A stretch of DNA of 64,000 nt, taken from Pseudomonas sp. ACN8 (GTDB lineage Bacteria; Pseudomonadota; Gammaproteobacteria; Pseudomonadales; Pseudomonadaceae). Shown here piece after piece: positions 11,453-20,412 of the stretch. The DNA lies in assembly GCF_002303925.1 (NCBI RefSeq), contig NZ_MRCS01000011.1, forward strand, positions 62,001 to 126,000, read 5' to 3'. Positions within the stretch are counted from its first letter, which is position 1. The number at the start of each line of letters is the position of its first letter. A model generated the notes under the pieces. The model did not search any database. It saw only the letters and a list, made by a program, of their open reading frames with translations, and had not been told where the DNA came from. Position numbers and translations under genes: made by a program.

Positions 11453-12382
11453 CTATCGAACGGCGCTGACACCATCGAGCGTCGAAAACGACGTGTCCTT
11501 GGCCGTCAGCAAGAAGTCACGCATGTACGGCGCATCGAGCATGTCGGCGCGGATCGCCGCATACAGTGTGGCGAACAAGCCTTTCTCACCCAGCCGCTTG
11601 GCTTTCACATAGCCTCGCGAGCTGTATTCATGCAGTGCCCAATGGGGCATGCCGCACACGCCGCGTCCGCTGGCCACCAATTGCATCATCATCACCGTCA
11701 GTTCCGAGGTGCGGACCTGGGCCGGTTCGATGTCGGCGGGTTCGAGGAAACGGGTGAAAATGTCCAGCCGATCCCGTTCCACCGGGTAGGTGATCAAGGT
11801 TTCCGGGAGCAAGTCTTCGGGAACGATATAGGCCTTGCCGGCCAGGCGGTGCTGGTTGGCCACCGCGAGCATCGCTTCATAAGTGAACAACGGTACATAG
11901 GTGATCCCGGCCAGGTCCACCGGATCGGAGGTCACCACCAGGTCCAGATCGCCACGGGCCAGGGCCGGCAACGGGGCGAAGGAAAACCCCGAGGCCAGGT
12001 CCAGCTCGACTTCCGGCCAGGCGTCGCGGAACTGGTCGATGGTCGGCATCAGCCACTGGAAGCAACTGTGGCACTCGATGGCCATGTGCAAACGACCGGC
12101 GGTGCCACCGGCCAGGCGACTGATGTCGCGTTCGGCGGCGCGCAGCAGCGGCAGGGTGGCGTCGGCCAGTTGCAGCAGGCGCAAACCGGCGCTGGTGAAG
12201 CGCACCGGTTTGGTCTTGCGCACGAACAGCGGCATGCCCATGCGCTCCTCCAGCTCCTTGAACTGGTGGGACAGGGCCGATTGGGTCAGGTGCAGGCGAT
12301 CGGCTGCATCCACCAGGCTGTCGGCTTCGCGCAAGGCGTGCAGGGTCTTGAGGTGACGGATTTCAAGCACCGGGGGCTCCAT
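11453..12382 (-). CDS. metR: LysR-type regulator MetR
   Basis: 309 aa from ATG 12382. An N-terminal helix-turn-helix (HLKTLHALREADSLVDAADR, LTQSALSHQFKELE) is followed by a LysR effector-binding domain. The sequence matches my knowledge of MetR, including the ECHSCFQWLMPTIDQFR stretch. MetR uses homocysteine as co-inducer and activates methionine synthesis genes such as metE. No metE is adjacent here. The frame is open further upstream to 12463, but that part lacks family similarity and crosses the terminator hairpin of the toxin-like gene. Confidence 0.85.
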   Translation of the reverse strand: MEPPVLEIRHLKTLHALREADSLVDAADRLHLTQSALSHQFKELEERMGMPLFVRKTKPVRFTSAGLRLLQLADATLPLLRAAERDISRLAGGTAGRLHMAIECHSCFQWLMPTIDQFRDAWPEVELDLASGFSFAPLPALARGDLDLVVTSDPVDLAGITYVPLFTYEAMLAVANQHRLAGKAYIVPEDLLPETLITYPVERDRLDIFTRFLEPADIEPAQVRTSELTVMMMQLVASGRGVCGMPHWALHEYSSRGYVKAKRLGEKGLFATLYAAIRADMLDAPYMRDFLLTAKDTSFSTLDGVSAVR

Positions 12383-12451
12383 GAGGAAAACTTGTCGACA
12401 AATCGAAAAGGTTGAGTTTGTCTCATGTTGAAGCCGCTGTCGACCACAAGC

Positions 12452-12480
12452 ACGGCGGAGCACATTGCGTGCCCCGCCGT
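12452..12480 (-). terminator. Hairpin after the toxin-like gene
   Basis: On the minus strand ACGGCGG and CCGCCGT form the outer arms, with GCAC/GTGC inside, a 7+4 bp stem just 8 bases past the stop at 12488. No T-run follows, so it may be a weak terminator or a 3'-end stabiliser separating this gene from metR. Confidence 0.5.
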
Positions 12481-12487
12481 TGTTACT

Positions 12488-15400
12488 TTACAGCGCGGAA
12501 AAGTGTTTGTTGCCCAGCGGTTTGCCGATGTCGCCGCGCCAGATCGCCTCGACCGTACCGCCGCTGGCGGCCACGTCCTTCTGCCATTGCAGGCCCAGGT
12601 TGCGTTGTTCCGGCAGTTTCAGATGGCCTTTGACGAAGTCACTGAATTGCGGCTTGGCCGAGGTGTAGTGGAAGTGTGCATACCACAGGGTTCGGGCCGG
12701 TACGCTGCGCAGGTCGCGCACCTCGTACTCCTGCAGGAAGTCCCGTCGCCCGTCGGCGCGTTTGCCCAGATCACGCAAGCCACCTTCCTTGCGGATGTCC
12801 ACCACCTGCTGTTCCATCAAATAGTCCAGATAACCTTCGGTCGGGGTTTTGCTGTTCATGCTTTGATCGATGCGCAGGGTGCGCCCCGTGCGCAACATCT
12901 CATCCGCCCGATTGCGCAATTGCAGCGCCACGGCCTCGGCGGGGGATAGGCGTTCGATGTCCAGGGCGCGCGTGGTCAACTCCGTGGCCTCGCTGCTCAT
13001 CATGTGTTCCAGGTCGACGGGCAGCATGTTTTTCTGAGCATAGCCTTTGACTTTGTTGGTATAGGCGTCCGCGGCCCCCAGCCTTTTTCCGGCCTCTGTC
13101 AACAGCAGCCTGACATCGGTCAGCAGCATCGGTTGCGCGGAGACGGCGGGTTCACTGAGGTGATATTTACCGGTGGAGCGGGGCAGCCAGGTTTCCTTGT
13201 AGCCATTGATATCTACGATGAAGTGCTGTTGTCGAGTCACGACATCGGTACTGGGCTCGCCAATCAGCAATCGGTTGTCTTCAGTCTCGAACAGTTGTTT
13301 TCCGGTGCTTTTTGTCGGAGGTGGGGCTGCAGATCGATTTCCGATGGCATGGCGGGCGAGCGCTTCCATCTGGTCGAGGTCGTCCAGAAACGCACGGACT
13401 TGTTTCATATCCAGGTGTTGCGGATAGCCTAGCGTCCAAGCGCCAAGCTGGCGGCGGAACTCGCTGTAAGTGGTCAGGCATTCTTCGAAAACGCGGTTGC
13501 GCTGGCCGATATTGGAACGGACTTGTGGTAGTTGATATTGGGTGAATAGGACACGCCCGACCTTTTCGCGGGATTGTTTCAATCGCACTTGGAAGTAAAG
13601 CCACGTAAGGTCGTCAACGGCTTCAAAATGGGGGATGGTCTCCAGGACATACGCCGTCCTCAAGTAACGGTAAGTCGAGTCACTGTACGTGTCGTTTAGA
13701 AGCTGCATGGTCTTGGCCGCCTCCTCTTTTTGCGGGGAGTGAGTGATTCGACGGACCCATTGTCTGGCGTCTTCGACAGCTTGGTGTTGCTGGCCAAACT
13801 CTTTGATAAAGTCCATTCGGGCCTCTTTGCGCTCGGCCAGCAGTTTCAAGTGTGTGGAGGTATTGGTGTCAGGCGTTGCGCTCGAACGATCGATCAACTG
13901 GTCGATCCTTGCGTTGTACTCTTGCAGGCGTTCCGTGGAGAGGGCGATCCGTTGGTCCTGACGGTAAAAGACAGTCGCGGCGCAAGTACTTTGGTCTCTG
14001 TTGATCAAGGCGCGCTTGTTGCCATGGCTTAACACTTTCAACTCGCCCAAAGTCAGGTACAGGGTCTGCGCGGCTTCGATATCTTCCAGGCAGGCACGGT
14101 CGGCAGTCGCGAGAGGCGGACGCTGAGTACCTTCAGGCTTGAAGTAGCTCTTCAGTAAGGCGTCGGTGTTTCTGATTTGAGATTTGAGGCGACGGATATT
14201 GGCGTCGACGGTGTTATTCAAGGTCAATTGACGACGCAAGGCACGATCGGTCCACCAGCGTGGCAGCCAGCGGCGAATGGCGACCGGCCAGAGTGGGTCC
14301 AATCCATCGGCCATGTGCCCAAGCGCCGCGCCACCACCCACGCCGCCGCCTTCGATCACGGTGCCGTACACCGCGTAATGGGTGTTCCAATGGCCGGATT
14401 CATCGAGGGCGATCGGCTGTTTGTAGGTTCGCGTGCTGGTGCCGCTCAAGCGCCAGCGGGGTGGTTTGCCCTCCAGTTCGATGCGATAAATTCGCCCCTG
14501 GCTGAGCATGAAGTCGCCATCGGCGTGACGATACACGTTGCGATACAGGCCCTCGGTGCCCGGTTGTAGCCCCGCGAGGGAAACCGGCTTTTCATATTCA
14601 TAACCCTTGAAGCGTTCCAGGGCGCGCTTCGCCTGATGTCGTGTCGATACCTGAAACGCCCGCGGACTTTTGCTCAGCGCCCGCCACTGTCGGCTGCGGG
14701 TGGCGATGCGAGCGGCAGCAGGGGCGGCAGATATGCCGGGGAGAATGTCCATGGCCGCATCGATCAACGACAACAGCACCGCCTCCACCTCGGCCAGGCC
14801 ATGGCCGACATCACCGCGCAGGAAGGCCGCCACGGCCAGGTTGGCACTGTTCCAGGCGTCGTACAGGGCGATGGTCGTACCGATGAAGGGCAGCATACCC
14901 ACGGCCATTTTCAGGTAGTTGAACATGGCGCCGGATTGCAGCGCGACCTGTTCCAGATACAGCGCATCGTTGGAGCGCGATGTCGCCCGATGGGCTTCCA
15001 ACAATCGGCCCATGTGCACGTTCAACAGATGCGTCGCCAGGGATGTGCTGGATGGCCAGGGCGTGCCGACACCGATCAGCCCGTCGAAGTTTTTCAAGCG
15101 GGCCTGATTGATCCGGCTGACGTGATGGGCGACATCGCCCTTCAAGGCACGGTCGGCCAGGTAGTTGACCATCGGGGTGCGCAGGCAATCGTTGAACAGG
15201 CGCAGCCGTGCCTGCTCAAGGCTGTCGAACTGGCGCAGAAAAACACCGTCGGGACTGTCGGACAGATAGAGCAGGGTCAGACCGCTGACCTGCTCCACGA
15301 TAAAGGTGACGCCGGAAAGCGTGGTCGGCCCTTGGCCTGAGGTGTCCTTGCCGCCCACGGTCAGGTGTGCCGGCAGCAGTTCGATGCGCTTGCCGTCGCG

Positions 15401-17716
15401 CGCAAAGGCTTCACGGCTGCTGGCCTCGATGGCGATTTCCAGCACTTGCTGGCCGTTGGTATCGATGTCCTTTGTCAGCACGGCGAATTCGCCTTGCAAA
15501 CGCAGCATCAGGCGCCAGGGTTCGCTCAGGCATTCACGCCGGTATTCGTTGCTGAATTTCGATGCCGTCGAGGTGCCGAGGAAGGTTTCACGGATCAGCT
15601 TTTCATACTGTCCAGCCAGGTCCAGTTCGGTGACCATCTTGCGCAGCCAGGACGTAGTGATGCCGCTTTTCACCTTCTGCCGTTGTACGGCGTCGGCACC
15701 GCTGACCTCTACCTGCATCAGCGACAGTCGCCACCACATTTCCTGGTCGATGTTGCTCAGCGCCAGGTCGCCGAGGGACAGCTTGCTGCGTTGCTGGCTG
15801 GCGACCAGTATATTTTCCTGGGGTGTCCCTGGTGCCGCGCCTTCAGTGACGACCTTGCGCCAGGTGGTGGAGTCAGGCGCGTCCAGTATCACATCAACGT
15901 TCCGGCTCAGGCCGAACGCCTGGCGCAGGTGAGCATCGACGGCCTTTTTACTGAAGGCATCGCGGGGTGGCAACTCACGCTCCAGCCATTCATGGGAGCG
16001 CTTCATGGCCGTGATGTATGACTTGAACAGCGTCTTGATCCGCTCACGTTGCACGGCGGACAGAGTGCTTTGCCACGCTGGCAAACGTGCGGCCAGTGCA
16101 CTGCTGTGAACTTGCTCGACAATGTGCTGGTACGCCAGCTCCCGGGCTGCGGGGACAGGGACCGTCAGACAGGCGAGGGTCTGTTCGCGCAGCTTTTCCA
16201 GTTCTGTCTCGCGTTGACTGGCACGGGACGGAACCGGGTTGGCGGTCAACAGCCGGGTCACTTGTTGTTCACAGCTGTGAAGCTGGTTCTGCAAGGCGTA
16301 CTCGAACGGGTTTGCAGTCAGCGGCAGCAGATGCAGCGTTTGAGTGTTGTCATTGGCCGCAAGCTTGAACAGCGTCTGTTCCAGCGTCTGTCGAGAGGCA
16401 AACCGTTGCAGGCCACCGAAACGGCCGGGCCAGTAGAGCAACAGGCTTTCGGTCGAGGACGGCAGCAAGGTCGATGGTTGGGCGAATAGCAATACGCCGT
16501 CCAGTTCATGGGTTTGTGTGCCGGTGGTGTCACCTTCGGTATCCGTCATCGACAACACCAGGCGCGCCACCACCACCCCGGCCGGGCGTGGTTGATCCGG
16601 TGCATCCAGTACGCTGATCAGCCATTGATGTTCCTCGTGGTTAATCTGGTTCAGGCTCAGTTGCAATTCGGCTTCGGCGCGCAGGCCGTCCAGGCGTGCC
16701 TGGTAAAGGGTGGCGTAGTGCGGGCGGTTTTTGTGGCGCAGTTCCAGCATTTTCTGCGCACTGTCGGTGTGCAGCAGCGCGGTTGCGGCAGTGGTACTGG
16801 CCTGCTCGGCCATCGTGAGGGCGTTCATTTGCTGTTGCAGACGTTGCAGGCGCTGGTCTGCGTGGTTGCCCTGAAAGTTCTCGCCCAGCAAGGCATCCAT
16901 TGCCGTGCGCTGTTGCGCCAGTGCCTGGCGACGGATGCCCAGTGGAATGTCGGGGCTTATCTGGCTGAACAGGACACCGTCGTCGTGGGTATCCGCGTCC
17001 GGCAGGGTGGCGGGCAGGGCCAGGATCGATTCGTTACGCGACCGGTCCTCAAGTGCGACGTGCAAACGCGACCACAGGGATTCGGCGCTGGTCTGCAGCA
17101 CCCTCTGCTCAAGCATTGTGTACTCGACCCTGAGGGTGCCTGTCGGTAGCCGGGGTTGGTCGAATAGCTGAGGCTGATGTTCGATCAGCCAGCTTTCCAT
17201 ATCGACACGTTTTTCAAAGGTCATCCAGGCGGATGGCAGGGAAGGCAAGTACAACAACTGAGCGACCGGTTGCTTCGTATCCCGGGTGATGACCAAGGCG
17301 CCCGATAGTTTGACTGACAGGCCTTTTTCATCCTTGAACTGCATGTGCTCGACGTAGACCCGTGGAGTGGGAGGCGTTGCTGTCCGCGCGGGTGGGTCGA
17401 TGATCGCCTGCAGTGTCTGGAACTGTTCGGTATCCAGGATACCCTGGGCAAAAGCCCATTGGCTCGACGCTTCGAAATGCTGGCGGTACAAGCGGTTTGC
17501 CTGTGCCTTGCGTGACTGATCCGTACCACGCGCACGGGCATTCCACCAGGTGCTAGCGAGCGGCGACTGCGGGTTTTGCGCCATAAGTGCCCGCCACTGC
17601 TCACAGCATTCGTTCCAGCGTTCCGAGGCGCTCAGGGTCAGCCCCTGATCCGGGTTCGCGGACAAAGGGAAGGCAAGGCCGAAATCGGCCGTTAGGGGTG
17701 TGGTTTCGTCAACCAT
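12488..17716 (-). CDS. Giant dermonecrotic-toxin-like protein (DUF6543 family candidate)
   Basis: 1742 aa with no signal peptide. It resembles the very large Pseudomonas proteins annotated with a dermonecrotic toxin domain (DUF6543). Visible parts are an N-terminal alpha-rich region with the WWNARARGTDQSRK stretch near residue 60, and a hydrophobic segment at about 925-1000 (NYLKMAVGMLPFIGTTIALY and following) that could insert in a membrane. A charged coiled-coil-rich stretch follows at about 1200-1420, then a C-terminal block near 1670-1740 with WYAHFHYTSA and GHLKLPEQRNLGLQWQ. The start ATG 17716 has a GGAG about 9 bases upstream. No secretion or immunity gene is adjacent. The activity is unknown; the name rests on overall resemblance, not on catalytic residues. 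Confidence 0.65.
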   Translation of the reverse strand: MVDETTPLTADFGLAFPLSANPDQGLTLSASERWNECCEQWRALMAQNPQSPLASTWWNARARGTDQSRKAQANRLYRQHFEASSQWAFAQGILDTEQFQTLQAIIDPPARTATPPTPRVYVEHMQFKDEKGLSVKLSGALVITRDTKQPVAQLLYLPSLPSAWMTFEKRVDMESWLIEHQPQLFDQPRLPTGTLRVEYTMLEQRVLQTSAESLWSRLHVALEDRSRNESILALPATLPDADTHDDGVLFSQISPDIPLGIRRQALAQQRTAMDALLGENFQGNHADQRLQRLQQQMNALTMAEQASTTAATALLHTDSAQKMLELRHKNRPHYATLYQARLDGLRAEAELQLSLNQINHEEHQWLISVLDAPDQPRPAGVVVARLVLSMTDTEGDTTGTQTHELDGVLLFAQPSTLLPSSTESLLLYWPGRFGGLQRFASRQTLEQTLFKLAANDNTQTLHLLPLTANPFEYALQNQLHSCEQQVTRLLTANPVPSRASQRETELEKLREQTLACLTVPVPAARELAYQHIVEQVHSSALAARLPAWQSTLSAVQRERIKTLFKSYITAMKRSHEWLERELPPRDAFSKKAVDAHLRQAFGLSRNVDVILDAPDSTTWRKVVTEGAAPGTPQENILVASQQRSKLSLGDLALSNIDQEMWWRLSLMQVEVSGADAVQRQKVKSGITTSWLRKMVTELDLAGQYEKLIRETFLGTSTASKFSNEYRRECLSEPWRLMLRLQGEFAVLTKDIDTNGQQVLEIAIEASSREAFARDGKRIELLPAHLTVGGKDTSGQGPTTLSGVTFIVEQVSGLTLLYLSDSPDGVFLRQFDSLEQARLRLFNDCLRTPMVNYLADRALKGDVAHHVSRINQARLKNFDGLIGVGTPWPSSTSLATHLLNVHMGRLLEAHRATSRSNDALYLEQVALQSGAMFNYLKMAVGMLPFIGTTIALYDAWNSANLAVAAFLRGDVGHGLAEVEAVLLSLIDAAMDILPGISAAPAAARIATRSRQWRALSKSPRAFQVSTRHQAKRALERFKGYEYEKPVSLAGLQPGTEGLYRNVYRHADGDFMLSQGRIYRIELEGKPPRWRLSGTSTRTYKQPIALDESGHWNTHYAVYGTVIEGGGVGGGAALGHMADGLDPLWPVAIRRWLPRWWTDRALRRQLTLNNTVDANIRRLKSQIRNTDALLKSYFKPEGTQRPPLATADRACLEDIEAAQTLYLTLGELKVLSHGNKRALINRDQSTCAATVFYRQDQRIALSTERLQEYNARIDQLIDRSSATPDTNTSTHLKLLAERKEARMDFIKEFGQQHQAVEDARQWVRRITHSPQKEEAAKTMQLLNDTYSDSTYRYLRTAYVLETIPHFEAVDDLTWLYFQVRLKQSREKVGRVLFTQYQLPQVRSNIGQRNRVFEECLTTYSEFRRQLGAWTLGYPQHLDMKQVRAFLDDLDQMEALARHAIGNRSAAPPPTKSTGKQLFETEDNRLLIGEPSTDVVTRQQHFIVDINGYKETWLPRSTGKYHLSEPAVSAQPMLLTDVRLLLTEAGKRLGAADAYTNKVKGYAQKNMLPVDLEHMMSSEATELTTRALDIERLSPAEAVALQLRNRADEMLRTGRTLRIDQSMNSKTPTEGYLDYLMEQQVVDIRKEGGLRDLGKRADGRRDFLQEYEVRDLRSVPARTLWYAHFHYTSAKPQFSDFVKGHLKLPEQRNLGLQWQKDVAASGGTVEAIWRGDIGKPLGNKHFSAL

Positions 17717-17933
17717 GACGATGAATCTCCAGAAGGCCGGACCGTGCCGGCGGTTCGGGCATTAGGAGGCAGTCGTCAAACGGTCGGGTGGTACATAGTT
17801 ATGGCGAGGCTGAATTTGACGCCGGATGACCGCTCGGCACTCTTCATCAAATTGTCATGGAACTGTGGCAGCGCGCTTGAACAAACTTCATCAGACTCGC
17901 GCTCTACTGGGGTTCTGCGTTTTGGTGTTTTTC

Positions 17934-18968
17934 ATGGGTGCTTCATTCCTTTCACGAATCGTATTGTTGGCCGCGCTGTTGTTCGGCCTGCCGTCCATGG
18001 CGGCTTCGCGTTGTGACGTCAATGTTCCGACCGAACGGGTGGATCTGGCCCAGGTAAGCCTGGCGTACCAGAGCATCGGTCGTGCGTCGGACCCGGCCTT
18101 GTTGCTGGTGATGGGCCTGGGCGGGCAGTTGATTCACTGGCCGGACGAGGTGGTGGTCGCCCTGTGCCAGCAGGGTTTCCGGGTGATCCGCTATGACAAT
18201 CGCGATGTCGGCCTGTCGACCTGGCGGCAAGCACCGGCCGAAGCCAACCTGACCTTCGAAGTGCTGCGCTACAAACTCGGATTGCCGGTGTCGTCGCCGT
18301 ATTCGCTGACCGACATGGCCGACGATGGCCTGGGCTTGATGGATGCCTTGCACATCGATCAATTCCACGTGTTGGGCGCCAGCATGGGCGGGATGATCGC
18401 CCAGCATATGGCGGCCATGGCACCGCAGCGGGTCGAGAGCCTGACCCTGATCATGACCACCTCCGGCGCCGAAGGCTTGCCGGCGCCGAGTGCGGCGCTG
18501 GTGCAGTTGTTGGCCCGGCGCGGCGCACCGAACCGCGAAGTGGCTCTGGAGCAACAGGCCGATCTGCTGGCGGCGCTGGGCAGCCCGATGGTCACCGATG
18601 ATCGCCAGGCGTTGCTGCATCAGGCGGCGCTGTCCTATGACCGTGCATTCAATCCCGAGGGCGTGAAACGCCAGATCATGGCCATTCTTGCCGAGCCGAG
18701 CCGGGTGGTGCTGCTCAATCAGTTGCGGGTGCCGGCGCTGGTGGTGCATGGCACGGCCGACCCGCTGCTGCCGGTGATGCACGGGGTGCATCTGGCGGCG
18801 CATCTGCGTGGCAGTCGGTTGATCCTGATTCCGGGCCTGGCCCATCGTTTCCAGGAGGCGTTCAAGGCGCCATTGCTGGGGGCTGTGTTGCCGTATTTGC
18901 GCGAGCACCGCGAGGACACTTCGCACTGGGCGCAGATCGAGCCGGTGGCCGATCGCAACCTCCTCTAA
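17934..18968 (+). CDS. Secreted or periplasmic alpha/beta hydrolase
   Basis: 344 aa from ATG 17934, which gives a clean signal peptide ([18 protein letters not shown], then SMAAS). An in-frame ATG at 17826 would bury it. The alpha/beta hydrolase triad is readable: nucleophile Ser in GASMGG, Asp in [10 protein letters not shown] and His in GLAHRF. The [15 protein letters not shown] oxyanion region and the [10 protein letters not shown] segment are typical of esterase/haloalkane-dehalogenase-like members. The substrate is unknown. It is divergent from the toxin-like gene, and the 217-base gap shows no clear promoter. Confidence 0.85.
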   Translation: MGASFLSRIVLLAALLFGLPSMAASRCDVNVPTERVDLAQVSLAYQSIGRASDPALLLVMGLGGQLIHWPDEVVVALCQQGFRVIRYDNRDVGLSTWRQAPAEANLTFEVLRYKLGLPVSSPYSLTDMADDGLGLMDALHIDQFHVLGASMGGMIAQHMAAMAPQRVESLTLIMTTSGAEGLPAPSAALVQLLARRGAPNREVALEQQADLLAALGSPMVTDDRQALLHQAALSYDRAFNPEGVKRQIMAILAEPSRVVLLNQLRVPALVVHGTADPLLPVMHGVHLAAHLRGSRLILIPGLAHRFQEAFKAPLLGAVLPYLREHREDTSHWAQIEPVADRNLL

Positions 18969-18979
18969 CCCCCCGATCA

Positions 18980-19073
18980 CCTGTAGGAGCGAGCCTGCTC
19001 GCGATAGCGGTGTTTCAGCCAACGACGATGTCGACTGACCCGCCGCTATCGCGAGCAGGCTCGCTCCCACAGG
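18980..19073. repeat. REPIN (GCGAGC type)
   Basis: Arms CCTGTAGGAGCGAGCCTGCT and GAGCAGGCTCGCTCCCACAG surround a spacer of about 45 bases. It lies between the convergent 3' ends of the hydrolase and aauR. Confidence 0.9.
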
Positions 19074-19083
19074 AGAACACCTT

Positions 19084-20412
19084 CTAATGGCTCAGGCCGT
19101 ACTTTTTCACTTTGTCGAACAGCGTGGTCTTGGCCATGCCCAGTTCCTGGCTGGCCTGGGTCAGGTTGCCGCCGCTGCGTTGCAAGGCATCGCTGAGCAG
19201 GTTGCGCTCAAATGCCTCCACCGCTTCGGCAAAGGCCAGGCCCTGATTGCCGGCGCCGGCGCCGGTCTTCTTGAACGCCGGCAGGCCCAGGGCAAAGCGT
19301 TCGGCGACGTTGCGCAGTTCACGCACGTTGCCCGGCCAGTCGTGGCTCATCAGGTTCGAAACGGTCTGGTTGTCCAGTTCCGGCGCCGTGCGGTCGAAGC
19401 GCAGACACGACTGCTGCAAGAAGTGTTCGAACAATTGCAGGATGTCCTCACGGCGCTCGCGCAGCGGCGGCAGTTCCAGGGTCACCACGTTGAGGCGGTA
19501 ATACAGGTCGCTGCGGAACTCGCCGGCCTTGCTCGACTCGACGAGGTCGGATTTGGTCGCCGCGATCACCCGGCAATCCACCGCTACGCTCTGGTTCGAA
19601 CCGAGGCGTTCCAGGGTGCGTTCCTGCAATACCCGCAACAACTTGATCTGCAAGGGCAGGGGCATGCTTTCCACTTCGTCGAGGAACAGCGTGCCGCCGT
19701 CGGCGTGTTCGATCTTGCCGATCCGCCGTTTACCCGCGCCGGTAAAGGCGTTGGCCTCGTGGCCGAAAATTTCGCTTTCGAACAGGTTCTCCGGCAGGCC
19801 GCCGCAGTTCAAGGCGACGAACTGCTTGGTGTGGCGGCGACTGAAATCATGCAGGCAGCGCGCAACCAGTTCCTTGCCGGTGCCGGTCTCGCCTTCGATC
19901 AGCACGTTGGCCGAGGTATCGGCAACGTTGGCGATCAGCTCCCGCAGGTTCTGCATGGCCGGCGAGCGACCGATGATCCGCCCTTCGAGGGAATCGCGTT
20001 CGGCCAGTTGCCGGCGCAACGACGAGACTTCCCGCGCCAGGCTGCGTTGCTCCAGGGCGCGGCGGGCGACATCCACCAGGCGCTCTGGGGAGAACGGCTT
20101 TTCCATGAAGTCGTAGGCGCCTTTCTGCATCGCGCCGACGGCCATGGAGATGTCGCCGTGCCCGGTGATCAGCACCACCGGCAGGCTGCGGTCGCGCTCC
20201 TTGAGTCGCGTCAGCAGTTCCAGGCCATCGATGCCCGGCAGGCGGATGTCGCTGACGACGATGCCGGCGAAGTTGTCGCCGACCCGCTCCAGGGCTTCTT
20301 CGGCGCTGCCCACGCCGATGCAGGGAATGTCTTCCAGGGTCAGCGCCTGCTGGCAGCCGAGCAGCACATGGGGGTCGTCTTCGACGATCAATACACTAAG
20401 GTCGTTGTTCAT
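19084..20412 (-). CDS. aauR: Sigma-54-dependent response regulator AauR
   Basis: 442 aa. The receiver has Asp55 (VVSDIRLPG). The AAA+ domain has a Walker A GETGTGKE (174-181) and a Walker [13 protein letters not shown] Fis-type helix-turn-helix follows at the C-terminus ([20 protein letters not shown]). It belongs to the DctD/AauR group that activates RpoN promoters. With AauS it is known in Pseudomonas to induce uptake of glutamate and aspartate, and the aatJQMP genes are next door. The sigma-54 contact loop reads NAFTGA (221-226) where the canonical motif is GAFTGA. It overlaps aauS by 4 bp. Confidence 0.85.
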   Translation of the reverse strand: MNNDLSVLIVEDDPHVLLGCQQALTLEDIPCIGVGSAEEALERVGDNFAGIVVSDIRLPGIDGLELLTRLKERDRSLPVVLITGHGDISMAVGAMQKGAYDFMEKPFSPERLVDVARRALEQRSLAREVSSLRRQLAERDSLEGRIIGRSPAMQNLRELIANVADTSANVLIEGETGTGKELVARCLHDFSRRHTKQFVALNCGGLPENLFESEIFGHEANAFTGAGKRRIGKIEHADGGTLFLDEVESMPLPLQIKLLRVLQERTLERLGSNQSVAVDCRVIAATKSDLVESSKAGEFRSDLYYRLNVVTLELPPLRERREDILQLFEHFLQQSCLRFDRTAPELDNQTVSNLMSHDWPGNVRELRNVAERFALGLPAFKKTGAGAGNQGLAFAEAVEAFERNLLSDALQRSGGNLTQASQELGMAKTTLFDKVKKYGLSH

